From assembly GCA_027574665.1 (NCBI GenBank), contig CM050657.1, positions 22,112,700-22,176,699 of the forward strand: DNA of 64,000 nt, given 5' to 3'. The position numbers and the translations under genes are program-made. The stretch is from Rhynochetos jubatus (lineage: Eukaryota; Chordata; Aves; Eurypygiformes; Rhynochetidae). Under the pieces are notes generated by a model that had not been told where the DNA came from, ran no database searches, and saw nothing but the letters and a program-made list of their open reading frames with translations. Positions 47,336-58,135 of this stretch are shown in pieces (position 1 is the first letter of the stretch; the number at the start of each line of letters is the position of its first letter).

Positions 47336-50040
47336 AGGCTTCTGATTCTTCCCCCCTCCACCAAACTTAAAAGTGGGATATAATTGCTTAATACTTGGGA
47401 ATCCCACTCCCAAGAAAAGTTCTCTTCCCTGTTCAAGTCCCAGGAGCTCCCCTGGCTGGCTGGATCAGGCCAGCACAGCCCCCAGAGCCAGCTCTGTACT
47501 GAGCTGTGAGCCTCTGCTGTCAGGACATGATGTGCACAGCCCTTAGGACCTGCCTCAGGAAGAGCCTGAGAGGGGGTTGGTCCGGACTGTTGGGCTGACA
47601 CAGCTCTGGGGTGGAACACCAGATGTGGGCCCTATGTGGAGTGGGTCAGAGTCACAGTGATACTTCTGGGTGCATTGGGTGCCTCACCTCACTTCAGACA
47701 CCTCTCCCAGGCCAACACCACCTCCTGCTCAGCCTCACTGCAGTTGCAGCCACTTTTCCACAGGGGCAGCTGCAATGAGCAGGGGTTGCTGCGCTGCTGC
47801 CTCCAGGCCTTTGTTCTGGCAGGAGAAGGTAGGATCCAGGAGACAGCTTTGAAACATCACTGAAAAGGCTTGGAATCGTGCCATTGTATTGTGATTCTGG
47901 AAACTGGGGCTTTTGAGTGAAATGAGGAAAAGGAAGACGATGTCCCTTTATGAGTGCTGTGTGAGGATCCAGTGTTGGTAACAGACTTCATTTCAACCAC
48001 TAAATAGATGAGAAGACCCAAGATTTAGTGGATGGACAAAGACATGTTAAAAATTTTGAAGTCAAAAAAGGCTGACAAGTGTTTAGCAGTAGGGGATAAT
48101 TAATGTCCCGAAAAATCTTTGTAAAAGCATACTTGGACTCTTCACTGCTGGCAGTTTGGAGACTAAAGCTGGCTGTTGTAGTCCAAGGTATGAACTGCTG
48201 CAGACAAGAACTGGGCAAGCACCAAGGCCTGCGTTATGCAGGAGAACGTCTCAGTGATTGCAGCAGGCCTCCCTGGCTGTATGATCAGTGATGTGAAGGG
48301 TAGTGTGACGCCAGGCAGATGCGGTAGTAAATGAGCTGATCATCTGAATGAATCCCCTTTACCCACTTGAATTATGAGGATAGGACGCTTCTCACTGTGA
48401 TGACACTCAAACGTGGCTCATCCTCATCAGTGTGTCTGATGTACTGTGTGCTTATTTGCAGAATCTCAGGGGATGCTAATCAAGTTGTCTTTTCATCTCC
48501 TAGCAAGCAGCACTTTTAAGGAGCCACTAGGGCAATACTTCAACACGTCGTTTCTCTTCATTTTGGAGGGAGGTGATGGGGGACACTTTAAGTCACCAGT
48601 TAGTACACAGCAGTAGATCTCAGACAGCTGTCTTCCCTATTCCAGCAACAGTACTAGTAGAATGCCAACTCCTATGGGAGCTAAATGAAAACTGAGTCAG
48701 AAATTCATCCTTTTCTTAATTCCCAGAAAATTAAATTAACAAAAACTGACTCAAGTGTCTCCTGAGCAAAGGACTTAGTCATGTCTTATTGTCTAGAGAG
48801 CCAAAATGGTGAGGCAATACCACTGCTGCGATCAGTGTCCTCAGATGTTACCAATCTGCTTGTGTTTCTTGGCTCTGTAAATCCTTGCCAAGGTAGATAC
48901 CTAACTCCCGACTTTTACCAGCTATCACTACCACTGGTTTGCAAATCCAGGTTAGCTGCTTCAGTGCCTGATTTCAATGCAACTCTGAGTTCAGTGCTGG
49001 CCTGCCTTTTCCACCCTCCATGTGGGCAAGCATTTAATGGGAAGGGTGTCTGGAAATCTCTTGAGCTTGGTGTTTGCTCATGGAAAGTTTATATATAGTG
49101 TGGGTATTAGGGAGTAAGGACAACACTTCTACTGGTGTTGGAAGGTTAGAAGATGAGAAATCATCTGTAGTTTTCTTAGGATGACAGTCAGTAGAAATAA
49201 AGAATATGGTAAGCAAAATAAGTACTGTGGAATCTCAAACTGCTTATATGCAGCTGTGTGCAGTGCACCTAGTAACACCTGTGGTATGCTTGGCTGCATG
49301 ATAAATATGTATATAGCAACCCAGCCCTTCCTTATTACCAAGCTTTAATGAAAGTGCTGCAACAAAATCTGCTCCTGACCTGGCCATCCTCACCCACCCT
49401 AACCCCCCTTGGTGGATTCAGTGGTCAGTGTTTGTCACATAGATTTGTCAGAACTGATCTTTAGGTTTGCTCCTCAGAGTCGCAGCCCCACTTGTGCCAA
49501 TTCAGCGGGCTTGGGCTAAGGCTGGCTTTGCAGCAGCAGAGTCCCCTAGGAAAAGCTGAGCGTATGCGTGACTTTTTGCAGTGTTGGAGGAACCCAGAGA
49601 CCCCCTCAGCAGCACAAGCTCGAACATGCTGATGCTGCATTTTAGGGCCTGCATCTGTAAACTGCATTGTAAGTTGTTATAACTTGATCCCAAGGTCAAA
49701 TGATAAGGCAGCATCAAAATAACCTCCAAGAACCAGGAAAGGTCATTGTGGCTACTTTGGTACATCGCCCGTTCTGCTGGGAGAAGCTTCCTGCATGCGC
49801 TAGGATGCTGTGCTGAGTATGGGGTACTGCTGTGTCTAAGAGATAAGGAGCTCCCCACCTGTGTGCTCAGTGTTCCACAGCACTCTTTGCTCTTTTCCAC
49901 TTTATTTCTTTGTTAGAAACCATGCAAAGAGACTTGAGCTCAACCAGGCCTGGGAACCATGAGACAAAAGCTTTAGGCGCTCTTACATGTAGAAGCTGCT
50001 GTGTCTTTGCTCTGTATGTCATTAGCAAAGCACCCCTGTC
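47336..50040. other. Unique non-coding sequence
   Basis: No gene recognised. 47400-47860 is GC-rich and open on the minus strand (133 codons, 47218-47619) and on + (75 codons, 47636-47863) without known domains. The remainder is ordinary. A frame at 48781-49098 (+, 105 codons) has no family match. Confidence 0.4.
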
Positions 50041-50095
50041 ATCCCATCCCATCCCATCCCATCCCATCCCATCCCATCCCATCCCATCCCATCCC
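50041..50095 (+). repeat. (ATCCC)11 pentanucleotide microsatellite
   Basis: Eleven perfect copies of ATCCC, followed by a partial TCC. On the minus strand the unit reads GGGAT. The array is uninterrupted, suggesting it is young and probably length-polymorphic. Open frames through it (SHPIP-type or GWDGM-type translations) are artefacts of the repeat. Confidence 0.97.
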
Positions 50096-51289
50096 TCCAC
50101 TAGGAAGTGAGGGAAGAGGGGAATATCAACAGCTGAGCTTCCATGCACAGTGCCAGATGCAATATGACAAGACCATACGCCAGATCGGCGTTTTGCAATG
50201 ATGGCCCGTTTGCAAAGTGGGTAGAAGAGCTGGGGTTCTTCCAGTGCGGTTTTGGACCGTATCCTGCTGCCTGCTGAATTTGGATGAAGCAGATTAGTTT
50301 CAGTGCAGGTTAACGTGTAACATGGAATGAGGGGAGACTCTAAACCTTCTGTGTTGCACCATTGTTCCCTAACAGCATTATGTGGTGTAGCCAGCCATTA
50401 ATCACTCCCAATTCTCAAATTATGAATCGTTAATGAGTGCAGAAGAAACAGAATACAAATGAAAAGTGGATTTTCATTATTACAGCAGTTTTAACTTCAT
50501 CTCTGAAGATAAGAAAATAAAGTCTGATTTTCTATAATAGAAAATAACTATGAATCCTAATAATTAACTTGAAATTATAAATTTACATATGTCACTCTCA
50601 CAAAGAGCAATATAAATCCAAGGTTTGCTATTCTCCTTATGTCATATTTTAAACACAAGAAAAAGCAATGCAAGTGTTTTCAGATGTTGATCAGTGAGCC
50701 AAAATTTGATGTGCCTACTGACCTGGAGTAGCCATTTAGTAGTCCTTCATGATATTACTGCAGGTTCTGTTCCTAGAAGGATATGTCTCGAAGTATCAGA
50801 CTTCAGATATAAATGACTTCATACACTTGGAATAGTTCAGGTCATGCTGTGAGTTTCCTTTGGCCATGTATGAGAATAGGTTTCAGCATATTCCTTTGAT
50901 GCTTTGTATGTGCAAGCACGCTGTAGAGGTACCAACCTTCCTTCAGAGCACGATTAAACGTCTGTACGGGGTACACTGCTTCTTAAAGCATTTAAAATCT
51001 TCTCCTTCTTACAGTGATAAAGGATTTGTTAAGATCACAGCAGTAATGTCAGTGTTTGTGAATGGAGGGAAAACAGTCCAGCGACTGTGCGCTGCACACA
51101 CGTCGACATGCGCGGGGCTCGCGTTCACATCAGCAGGTCTTCCTGCGCTTCCGCTGCCATAAACCAGGCCTCTGGAAAAGGGCAGCTTCAAGAGGAAAGG
51201 AGGGGTAATAGCAGTGCCTGAGCCTGGGAGTAGGTCTACAGTAAAAACAGATTAGGGAGACTGGGCTGCTCTAATAAAGAGAGCTGGAA
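50096..51289. other. Unique non-coding sequence
   Basis: No recognised gene or repeat. A small CpG-bearing patch near 51080-51130 (GACTGTGCGC, ACGTCGACATGCGCGGGG) stands out in otherwise AT-leaning DNA. Confidence 0.4.
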
Positions 51290-51860
51290 TAGAAAAATCA
51301 AAATGATGGGAAAAACCAAGGGGAGCTTATAATAGACCTGCAGGATGGAAAGTGAGGGCAGAGCACCCAGTGTTTTTGCAGGTTCATAAAGAGCCTAGCA
51401 CAGTCGTCATGGGAGGGTTTTAATGACCCTGCTATTGACTAGAATAAGAATTAGAGAATGACTGGGGAAGGATGAATGTGTCTGGTGGTTATTTCAGGAC
51501 TGTTTTCTTGCTGCTTTTTCTTCAGCAATCAATAAGATCAGGAGCTGTAGTGGTTGGAAATGAACACTAAGTGACAAAAGGTAGAAACTTCATCTGAGGC
51601 AAAATGGTCATTATACCACTGGATTTGTTTGAGGTACTTGTGAGGAAATGTTCAAAGGCAGCAGCACAGAAATACTGGATTTCTACAAGGTAGATGTGAG
51701 GGAATGTGAAAGGGCTGGGATGAAAGTGATTGAAAGAACTATTGTCCACAATTTCCACTTGGGAGCAGTCAGATCTAGGACCTGTGAAGAGGAATCTCTT
51801 CATTATAGAAGTTCTTTTACTGTTAATGGTAACAAGAAGATTAGTGTTTAATCAGGTGCC
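51290..51860 (+). mobile_element. Old CR1/L3 LINE relic (endonuclease end and linker, sense)
   Basis: 'GTCGTCATGGGAGGGTTTTA' followed by 'ATGACCCTGCTATTGACTAG' (51404-51443) fits the old LINE block encoding V-MGDFN-PDIDW. Downstream 'CAGGACTGTTTTCTTGCTGC' fits the block before '...QVI'. 'AAAGGCAGCAGCACAGAAAT' with 'ACTGGATTTCTACAAGGTAG' (51654-51693) fits 'AAGGCAGCAGCACACAAGACTGGATTTCAAGAAAGC'. Stops and frameshifts are many. Same orientation as the ancient LINE at 45-47 kb; whether they are one old insertion is not clear. Confidence 0.5.
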
Positions 51861-54800
51861 AGGTTAGAAAGGTGGAAATTGACTGAAGAGGGTGAGAGAG
51901 GGTATTTCACCACAGAATATCATTAGGGACATTGAGAGCGGTCCTTGTCTGTTCTCACAGAAGACAGCACTGATTTCAACCTACATGGGTCCTCCAGCAA
52001 ATACGGAAACTCTGGAGGGTCTACAAGAAACCAGGATCACTAATGCTAATCTGCTGCTTCCTGTGCTGCTACTCACCTTGAGGACTTCAACTGCCACCAC
52101 CTGCCCCAGTCCCCAGGGAGGGAACATTTTGCAGACCATGAGGCACAGCCTTGGACTTCATTACCTTTTCAGCAGATTCTTGTCCTTGCCTGCAGTCCTC
52201 TGCCTGCCTTTTCCAGCTGTCTCCCAACACAGACCTCTGGGACCAGCTGTTTTCCCTCTGCAAGGAGAGCAGCAAGAAAAAATTATTCCCTCAGTGAGTG
52301 CCCTCCCTAATATGCTGTGATATATCCTGCTTTTCTGGAAGGAAGATGGATATAGCTGAACATTTCTCAATGTGCAAAAGAAACAAGGCAAAATAGATAA
52401 TGTCCCTTTTATTAAAGTAAGTGGTGGTTAAAAAAGCAAAGTGAAAATCAAGCTTGCCAATTTGAGTAAGTACCAAGTTCCTTTGTATGCACGATTTCCA
52501 TTTATAATAAGTTAGTAAATGAGAAGGAAATGTCTAATGTTTTTATAACATGACTAGTGTGTGTTTATAGACCATTAGAAGATGAAGAAAAAGTGTTATA
52601 GCAGGTTACCTGCTGAGGTTATGATCAAGCTGTGTGACTCTTAACAGCTGATCATTTCTCAAACATCTATTCCTTTTCTGAATCCTTTTCAAACCCTGTG
52701 CAGAACTTTCACATGGAATGAGACTAAATAATGAGCAAGGTACAGACGTGCCACCGGCTGTTGGTTATTGTGAGCTGCAGCCTGCTCTGCCCCTAGTTCC
52801 TGCCAAGTAGAGCTGCCACTGGAGGCTGACGGGATGGGGCAGCTTGTGCTTTGCAGTAGCAGCGTGAGGATTTGGAGTGCCAGCAGGGGGAAGAGGGATA
52901 AGAGTAAGCTATACTGACTCATTAGCCAAAATACTATGTTTGCAACTTGCACCTTGAGGGGCTGCCAGCATGCTTGAGGACTGATTGCCTCTGCAGCTTC
53001 TCCACCACTGCTCCTGCGAGCAGTTTTCTGTCAAACAGAGAAAATATGCACAAAGGTTTAGATGGGTAAAACTCGCTTTCTAATTATCTCTCCTCAGAAG
53101 TCTGGCTCCCAGAGGAGTAGGAAGAGGGAAGGAGGTTGCTTCTTTTCATTTTCAGGATCAAAACACTTCCTGCTGGTTTCACTGACTTCCACCAGCACAT
53201 ACTCTCTTTTGCTTTCCCAGGTGATGTCCACAGTAGCCCCTGTGTTCTCTTCACATCTTAATGTTTTGTCACAGCCACGGCTTTGGCTGCCTCTAATCAA
53301 GGCCAGCTCAGATATGGTGCAGTTGTAACCTGGGAGCAAGCTGCTAGGGCAGAGCCGTGTGAGACTGAGCTGGGACATGCCTCGGTTAGGGGCTCAGGAG
53401 CTGTATGTAAGCTCAAGCTCTCAGCCCAGCTGTTGCCTGTACTCAGCCTCACGCTTGGCTGATCTCAGCTTTGTCTTGCTGAATGGGCTTCCTGGCTTGA
53501 CCTTGGACCTGCCCCTTCTTGCAGGGCCTGCTGCTACTGGACCTGCTCTGCTGCCTTTGGTGCTGTGGGACTGTTTCCTGTGCTGCAGACGTTACAGCCC
53601 TGTGCATGCCTTGTTATCATCATCTTTGGCTTACCTCCCCTCACTAAACCTACTCGTGATACTTTTGGAGGTGCTTCAGGTGAGAAAAATCTCTCTTAGA
53701 TTTCATCTTTCTTTTACCTCCATAATTTTGAGGGGTTTTTTTGGTTTATGATATGATACTGGGAAATGGAGAGAGCTACCCATGTATTTTCTTGATTGTA
53801 TTTTGAGGTGCTTTTGTGGTATGGGAAGAATTTTCTTCCTGTTTGCATCTTCAGTGATTCTCTTTAAGAAGAAGTATGCCAGTTAAGGACTTCATCTCTT
53901 TAATTGTTCTTTTTTCCTTCTTTCCCAAAAAAGAAGGACTGAGATATTTTTGAACCAGTCTTGTAGAACAAACAGTCTTTTGTGCACTAGCAGACAGTCC
54001 TACCATCTGTCAAGCAATTAGCTGTTCTCACATAAACACCTCCGCTCTGTGCTCTCCAGGAGACTCAGGAGTCTGCACTTCACTCCCTCTGTGGTAGGAG
54101 ATGTTTCTCCCTTGGTCCTCGGTTGATAGCAACTGTGTGCAGCCAGTTGTAGTAAAGGCAACTGGTTGTGTAACACCTGCTCATTGCTCCAAATCCCTGC
54201 TTTTCTGGCTCTGTCCAACTCTGTGGGTTAGTGTTCTTCAGCTGCTGCTGGATGCCAGTTCAGGACACCATGCAGTGCTTTCCACACTTCCCACAAGAAA
54301 ATCCATCAGATTTCCCTGGGAGCTGTTACAGAGGTGGCATACAATCTGTGTGTCCTGAAGAGGCTCAGCCCCAGCTGATAATGGTGTTTGGGAGGAAGGG
54401 AAAGGCAGAGGCAGTTATGCAGCCTCTTTTTCACAGCAGGCAATATGTATGCAATGAGGAGGGACTTGTGGTGGGTGGAGTAGCAACTCCATCTGTCCTG
54501 GCCTTTCTCCTCTGCACCAGTCTGCAGTGGGTCTCTTGCAGGCCATAGCTTTTTGTCTGCTGGCTCCTTGCAGTCTCAACAGCTTTCCGCTTGGAAGGTT
54601 CAGTGGAGAGGGCTGCCTTTTGTGGCTGGCGGTGCACGGAAGCAAGTCAAGCACCGCTCTTAATTACAGTTGCTGTTTTGGCAAGTGACTCCATGGTTAA
54701 GTAGGTTTTCAGGAAAGAGATCTCTGCAAATCATCTCATGTGATTTAGACTCAAGAAGGATTGTAGACAGGTAGCTAATCCTTGCCCTTGGAGAGTTGTG

Positions 54801-55223
54801 GGGGTGAGGTTTTTTGTTGGTGTGTTTGTTGGGTTTTGGTTTGTTGTGGGGTTTGGTTTGGTTTTTTAATTTATAGCGGGAGCAGTTGTTTTAACATATA
54901 AAATGAAACTTGCTACAAAGTAAATAGCTATAAAATGCTAACCTTCTATTTATGTACTCCTTGCTTTGGGTGTTTCTTTATTCATTATTGTTTATGAAAT
55001 GGAGTGGAAATTGAGTGGCTTCATACAAATAATGGTCTAAGAGACCATTTCATAATCTCATAGGGTAAATTTCTTCTTGTCTCCAAATATTTTCTTGAGA
55101 CCAATTCGAGGCTTAATATGCCAGACTTTAAAAATAATAATAGTTGATAAGAACATTTTCTGCAGGCTTAGGATAGCAGGGGATATTTATTTTGAAAGTA
55201 CCATTTTCATACCAATACCACAG
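51861..55223. other. Unique or unassigned non-coding sequence
   Basis: 53360-53700 is a pyrimidine-rich stretch (CTTGGCTGATCTCAGCTTTG, CTTGACCTTGGACCTGCCCC) open for 130 codons on +, reminiscent of low-complexity CT/TG-rich old repeats but not assigned. 54800-54870 is a GT-rich tract (GTTTGGTTTTG-like). An 8-bp perfect hairpin AATGGTCT/AGACCATT with a 3-base loop lies at 55031-55049. No known gene was recognised. Confidence 0.35.
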
Positions 55224-55389
55224 CAGTTTACAAAACCACATTTTTTGTGAAGAACAGTGTGAACAGGAAAGCAGTAATAATTATCTGAATAGAGCTTTGG
55301 CGTATTTGACCAAGAGGATCAAGTCTTACCTGGATACTGCCAACTCCTACGCTCCTCAGAAAGGAGAGAGAAATTTTCGTGTGGCAGAG
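55224..55389 (+). other. Possible exon, 166 bases
   Basis: An acceptor-like CAG ends at 55223 (ATACCAATACCACAG, weak pyrimidine tract), and a donor-like GAG|GTCAGT lies at 55387-55395. In one frame the interval is open throughout and has coding-like composition: SLQNHIFCEEQCEQESSNN, then YLNRALAYLTKRIKSYLDTA (about residues 20-39) and PQKGERNFRVAE. The peptide is rich in charged residues, unlike most chance frames here. No family was recognised, and it could be chance or part of an old element. Confidence 0.25.
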
Positions 55390-56045
55390 GTCAGTATGGC
55401 TTCGCGGAAGTCAGTTTGCACAGCCCATCCCTTATTTTCCTCCTGTTTGGACACAGAGGTGGACAACAAGGTTTGAAAATCTCACTTGAAAATTAGTTCT
55501 CTGTTTCACTGCGGTGTCATCACATCACATGAGCCTCTGTTCCAGTGTGAGAGGTGAACTCGTGAACTGGCTTACAAACAAAAATGTTTCCCCAAAGAAT
55601 CTGGATGAAATTGCAGAGCATGATTTAATGCAAGAAGGAGGGCAGGCACTGAAAGGTCAGTGTGATGACAGATGATACTTCACTCTGCTTGGAGTTCTGC
55701 AGCTGTTTGCAGTTGCAGGAGGGTGATGGGGGAAGGACAAATCCCAATCATGGTATATCAAGAGACCATGTCAGTATGTCATATGGAAGTGCTTGCTTGT
55801 GGGGGCATCCACCTGGCACCTAGCAATGCTCAGAGGAACACTTGCACTGGCTCTGCAGCCCTGGGGAATGGATGGCTTTATGCTTTCCAAGCCGCTGGGG
55901 TGTGAATTTATGGAGAGGCGAGGAAGCCAAAAGCAGGCTAACAGCTCTCTTCCTCTCTCCATTACCATTCCCACACCATGTGATAGAGACACCTTGCAGC
56001 TTTTTATTGCGACTGTAGCTCTATGGCATAAGAGGTACAAGGTAT
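55390..56045. other. Unique non-coding sequence
   Basis: No recognised feature. Short open frames on both strands around 55670-56047 have no known domain. Confidence 0.4.
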
Positions 56046-56654
56046 AGAATCACAGAATGGTTTGGGTTGGAAGGGACCTTAAAGATCATCTAGTTCCAAC
56101 CCCCCTGCCATGGGCAGGGACACCCTCCACTAGACCAAGTTGCTCCAAGCCTCATCCAGCCTGGCCTTGGACACTGCCAGGGATGGGGCATCCACAGCTT
56201 CTCTGGGCAACCTGTCCCAGTGCCCCCCCACCCTCTCCGGGAAGAATTTCTTCCTGATATCTAATCTAAATCTCTCCGCTTTCAGTTTAAACCCATTACC
56301 CCTTGTCCTGTCGCTACAGGCCCTTGTAAAAAGTCCCTCCCAGCTTCCTTGTAGGCCCCCTTCAGGTACTGGAAGGTGCTGTGAGGTCTCCCTGGAGCCT
56401 TCTCTTCTCCAGGCTGAACAAGCCCAACTCTCTCAGCCTTTCTCCATAGCAGAGGTGCTCCAGCCCTCGGAGCATCTTTGTGGCCTCCTCTGGACTCATT
56501 CCAACCGGTCTATATCCTTCTGATGTTGAGGGCTCCACAGCTGGACACAGCACTCCAGGTGGGGTCTCACGAGAGCAGAGTAGAGGGGGAGAATCACCTT
56601 CCTCGTCCTGCTGGCCACGCTTCTCCTGATACAGCCCAGGATACGAGCTGGCTA
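56046..56654 (-). mobile_element. CR1 LINE 3' fragment (antisense), well preserved
   Basis: Read on the minus strand this is the last roughly 600 bases of CR1: the end of ORF2, the 3' UTR and the terminus. The left end on + is AGAATCACAGAATGGTTTGG, then GTTGGAAGGGACCTTAAAGA, the exact antisense of the avian CR1 3' end. Other blocks are 'TCTCTGGGCAACCTGTCCCA', 'AACCCATTACCCCTTGTCCT' and 'GGCCACGCTTCTCCTGATAC' at the 5'-truncated end. On the minus strand 56362-56553 encodes [20 protein letters not shown] and [12 protein letters not shown], typical ORF2 C-terminal residues. Only about one and a half tail octamers remain. Confidence 0.95.
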
Positions 56655-57929
56655 ATGGTGGGACTAGTAGGGGACTCCTTCCCCAGAGCTGACGTGAGGG
56701 GAAAGAGTCCCAGGTTTACCTGTTATTAACCAACCGTCGTATTTCAGGGAGGCAAGAAGCAAGCATATTGTCCTGCACACCATGTCTGTATACCTGGTCC
56801 AAGGTTTAGGAAGGCATGAAATAGATGGGGCTGGGAGGGAGGGGCTCGTAATTGTTTGCAGAAGGCAGTGCTTCAGTCTGCTCTGTGTCCCATGGAGGTC
56901 TGCCCAAAGCTCTGCCATGCTTCACAAGAAATAGCTGTCATTGTTCATCTGAGGTCAGTGCACCACGCATGAAAGGCACGTAGGATCTGTGGTGTCCTGG
57001 GATGGGGTTATTTCACTTCTCACTCTTGAAGCTCCTCTGTGTGATGCCATTAGATATTCTTTGGGCTGTAGGAAAGGCCAAGACAGAAACTGTCACCATA
57101 GTTTAGCATTAGGATGCTCACCTGAGATTTGGGGTGGGAAGGTTCCCCATGTCCCACCTCCACTGCTTGGTGTGGGAAATGACAGGCTGAACCTGTATGT
57201 TTGTGGGGTGAGGTGGTCCCCTGAGAGGAGCAGGCTTGACAGCTCTCTCCCGAGCAGCTCCATCGGGTAACATGCTCCTTCCATGAGACTGAGAGAACTG
57301 GTCCTCCTCTTCTGCTTGTGCTTTGACGTGGTTGGTGCAGCTGCTCTCCATGTGCCTGTGTGTGAGCGAGACCCTCTCCCACAGGGTCGATGTCACAGGG
57401 GTGTAAGGCAGGAGGTATCAGCTCTGCATCTGACAAGTCAGAGGCCACTTGCCAAACCACTGGCACTGCAAGACTGAACAGGCAACTGGGTGTGACCAAA
57501 GCAAAAACTTGTTGGTGTCTAGGGAAAGCAAGGGTCTTAAAACGTGCCCAGATACACCCAAGGTGCAGCAAAGGCTCTCAGAGTTGTGATTTTGGACTAG
57601 GAGTTAACTGTAGGCACCACATGTATCTCTCCTTTTTTCTTTCGTAACAGTCTCCAAGTCTTTTTCCTGGATGTAGTCTTTGGCCTCTCCTGATTATTTT
57701 CCCTTGTTCTCCGCTAGGTCGTGTGTCCATTTCAAAGGGTCTGTTCCTGCATGCTACTATGCCTGTTGCTCTAAGGAAAGTACTGTCTGAGCAATGGCAT
57801 GTGTTTCACTCAGATGTATTTGTACATATAGGGCCGCTCAAAAACTGTAGCTCAGAGTGCTGAGACTCACCTTCCGATGTGTATCAGTGATCCTAAATAA
57901 GTAATGAAGCAAGTGTAGTTAAGATGCAA
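56655..57929. other. Unique or unassigned non-coding sequence
   Basis: 57000-57570 is moderately GC-rich with a 173-codon open frame on the minus strand (57050-57571) and several shorter frames. No domain was recognised, and both strands are partly open. No firm repeat match. Confidence 0.35.
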
Positions 57930-58135
57930 ATGTAAAGTATTATTTTCAGCTTGGCTTGCATTAAGCTGTTAATTTCCATTAGCATTAATGAGAAAATACA
58001 CCCAAAGGTTTTCCCCAGGCAAGAGTTCTGATCCTCCTAACAATAATTTCCCTTTTACAGTGTCTTTCAATCAAGGATATTTGTATTTTGCAAACTTAAT
58101 TAAGAATTAATTAGTTAACAATATCCCTGGAAGGA
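57930..58135. other. AT-rich stretch with clustered homeodomain-type motifs
   Basis: It contains TTAATTTCCATTAGCATTAATGAG near 57970 in pieces, the palindrome CTTAATTAAG (58095-58104), AATTAATTAG (58105-58114) and GTTAAC (58114-58119) in close succession. Such TAATTA clusters are common in conserved non-coding enhancers. The sequence alone cannot show conservation or activity. Confidence 0.3.

Noticed and set aside
49867-50201. Open frames through the pentanucleotide array as repeat proteins
   Set aside because: The SHPIP-type and GWDGM-type translations come only from the ATCCC microsatellite.
53360-53700. Retroviral LTR or coding region in the CT-rich stretch
   Set aside because: No TG...CA termini, primer-binding site or target duplication was seen; the openness follows from pyrimidine-rich composition.
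56140-56523. 127-codon + strand frame as a gene
   Set aside because: It is the antisense of a CR1 3' fragment and has no independent support.
57050-57571. 173-codon minus-strand open frame
   Set aside because: No known domain, other frames are partly open, and no promoter or splice evidence is visible.
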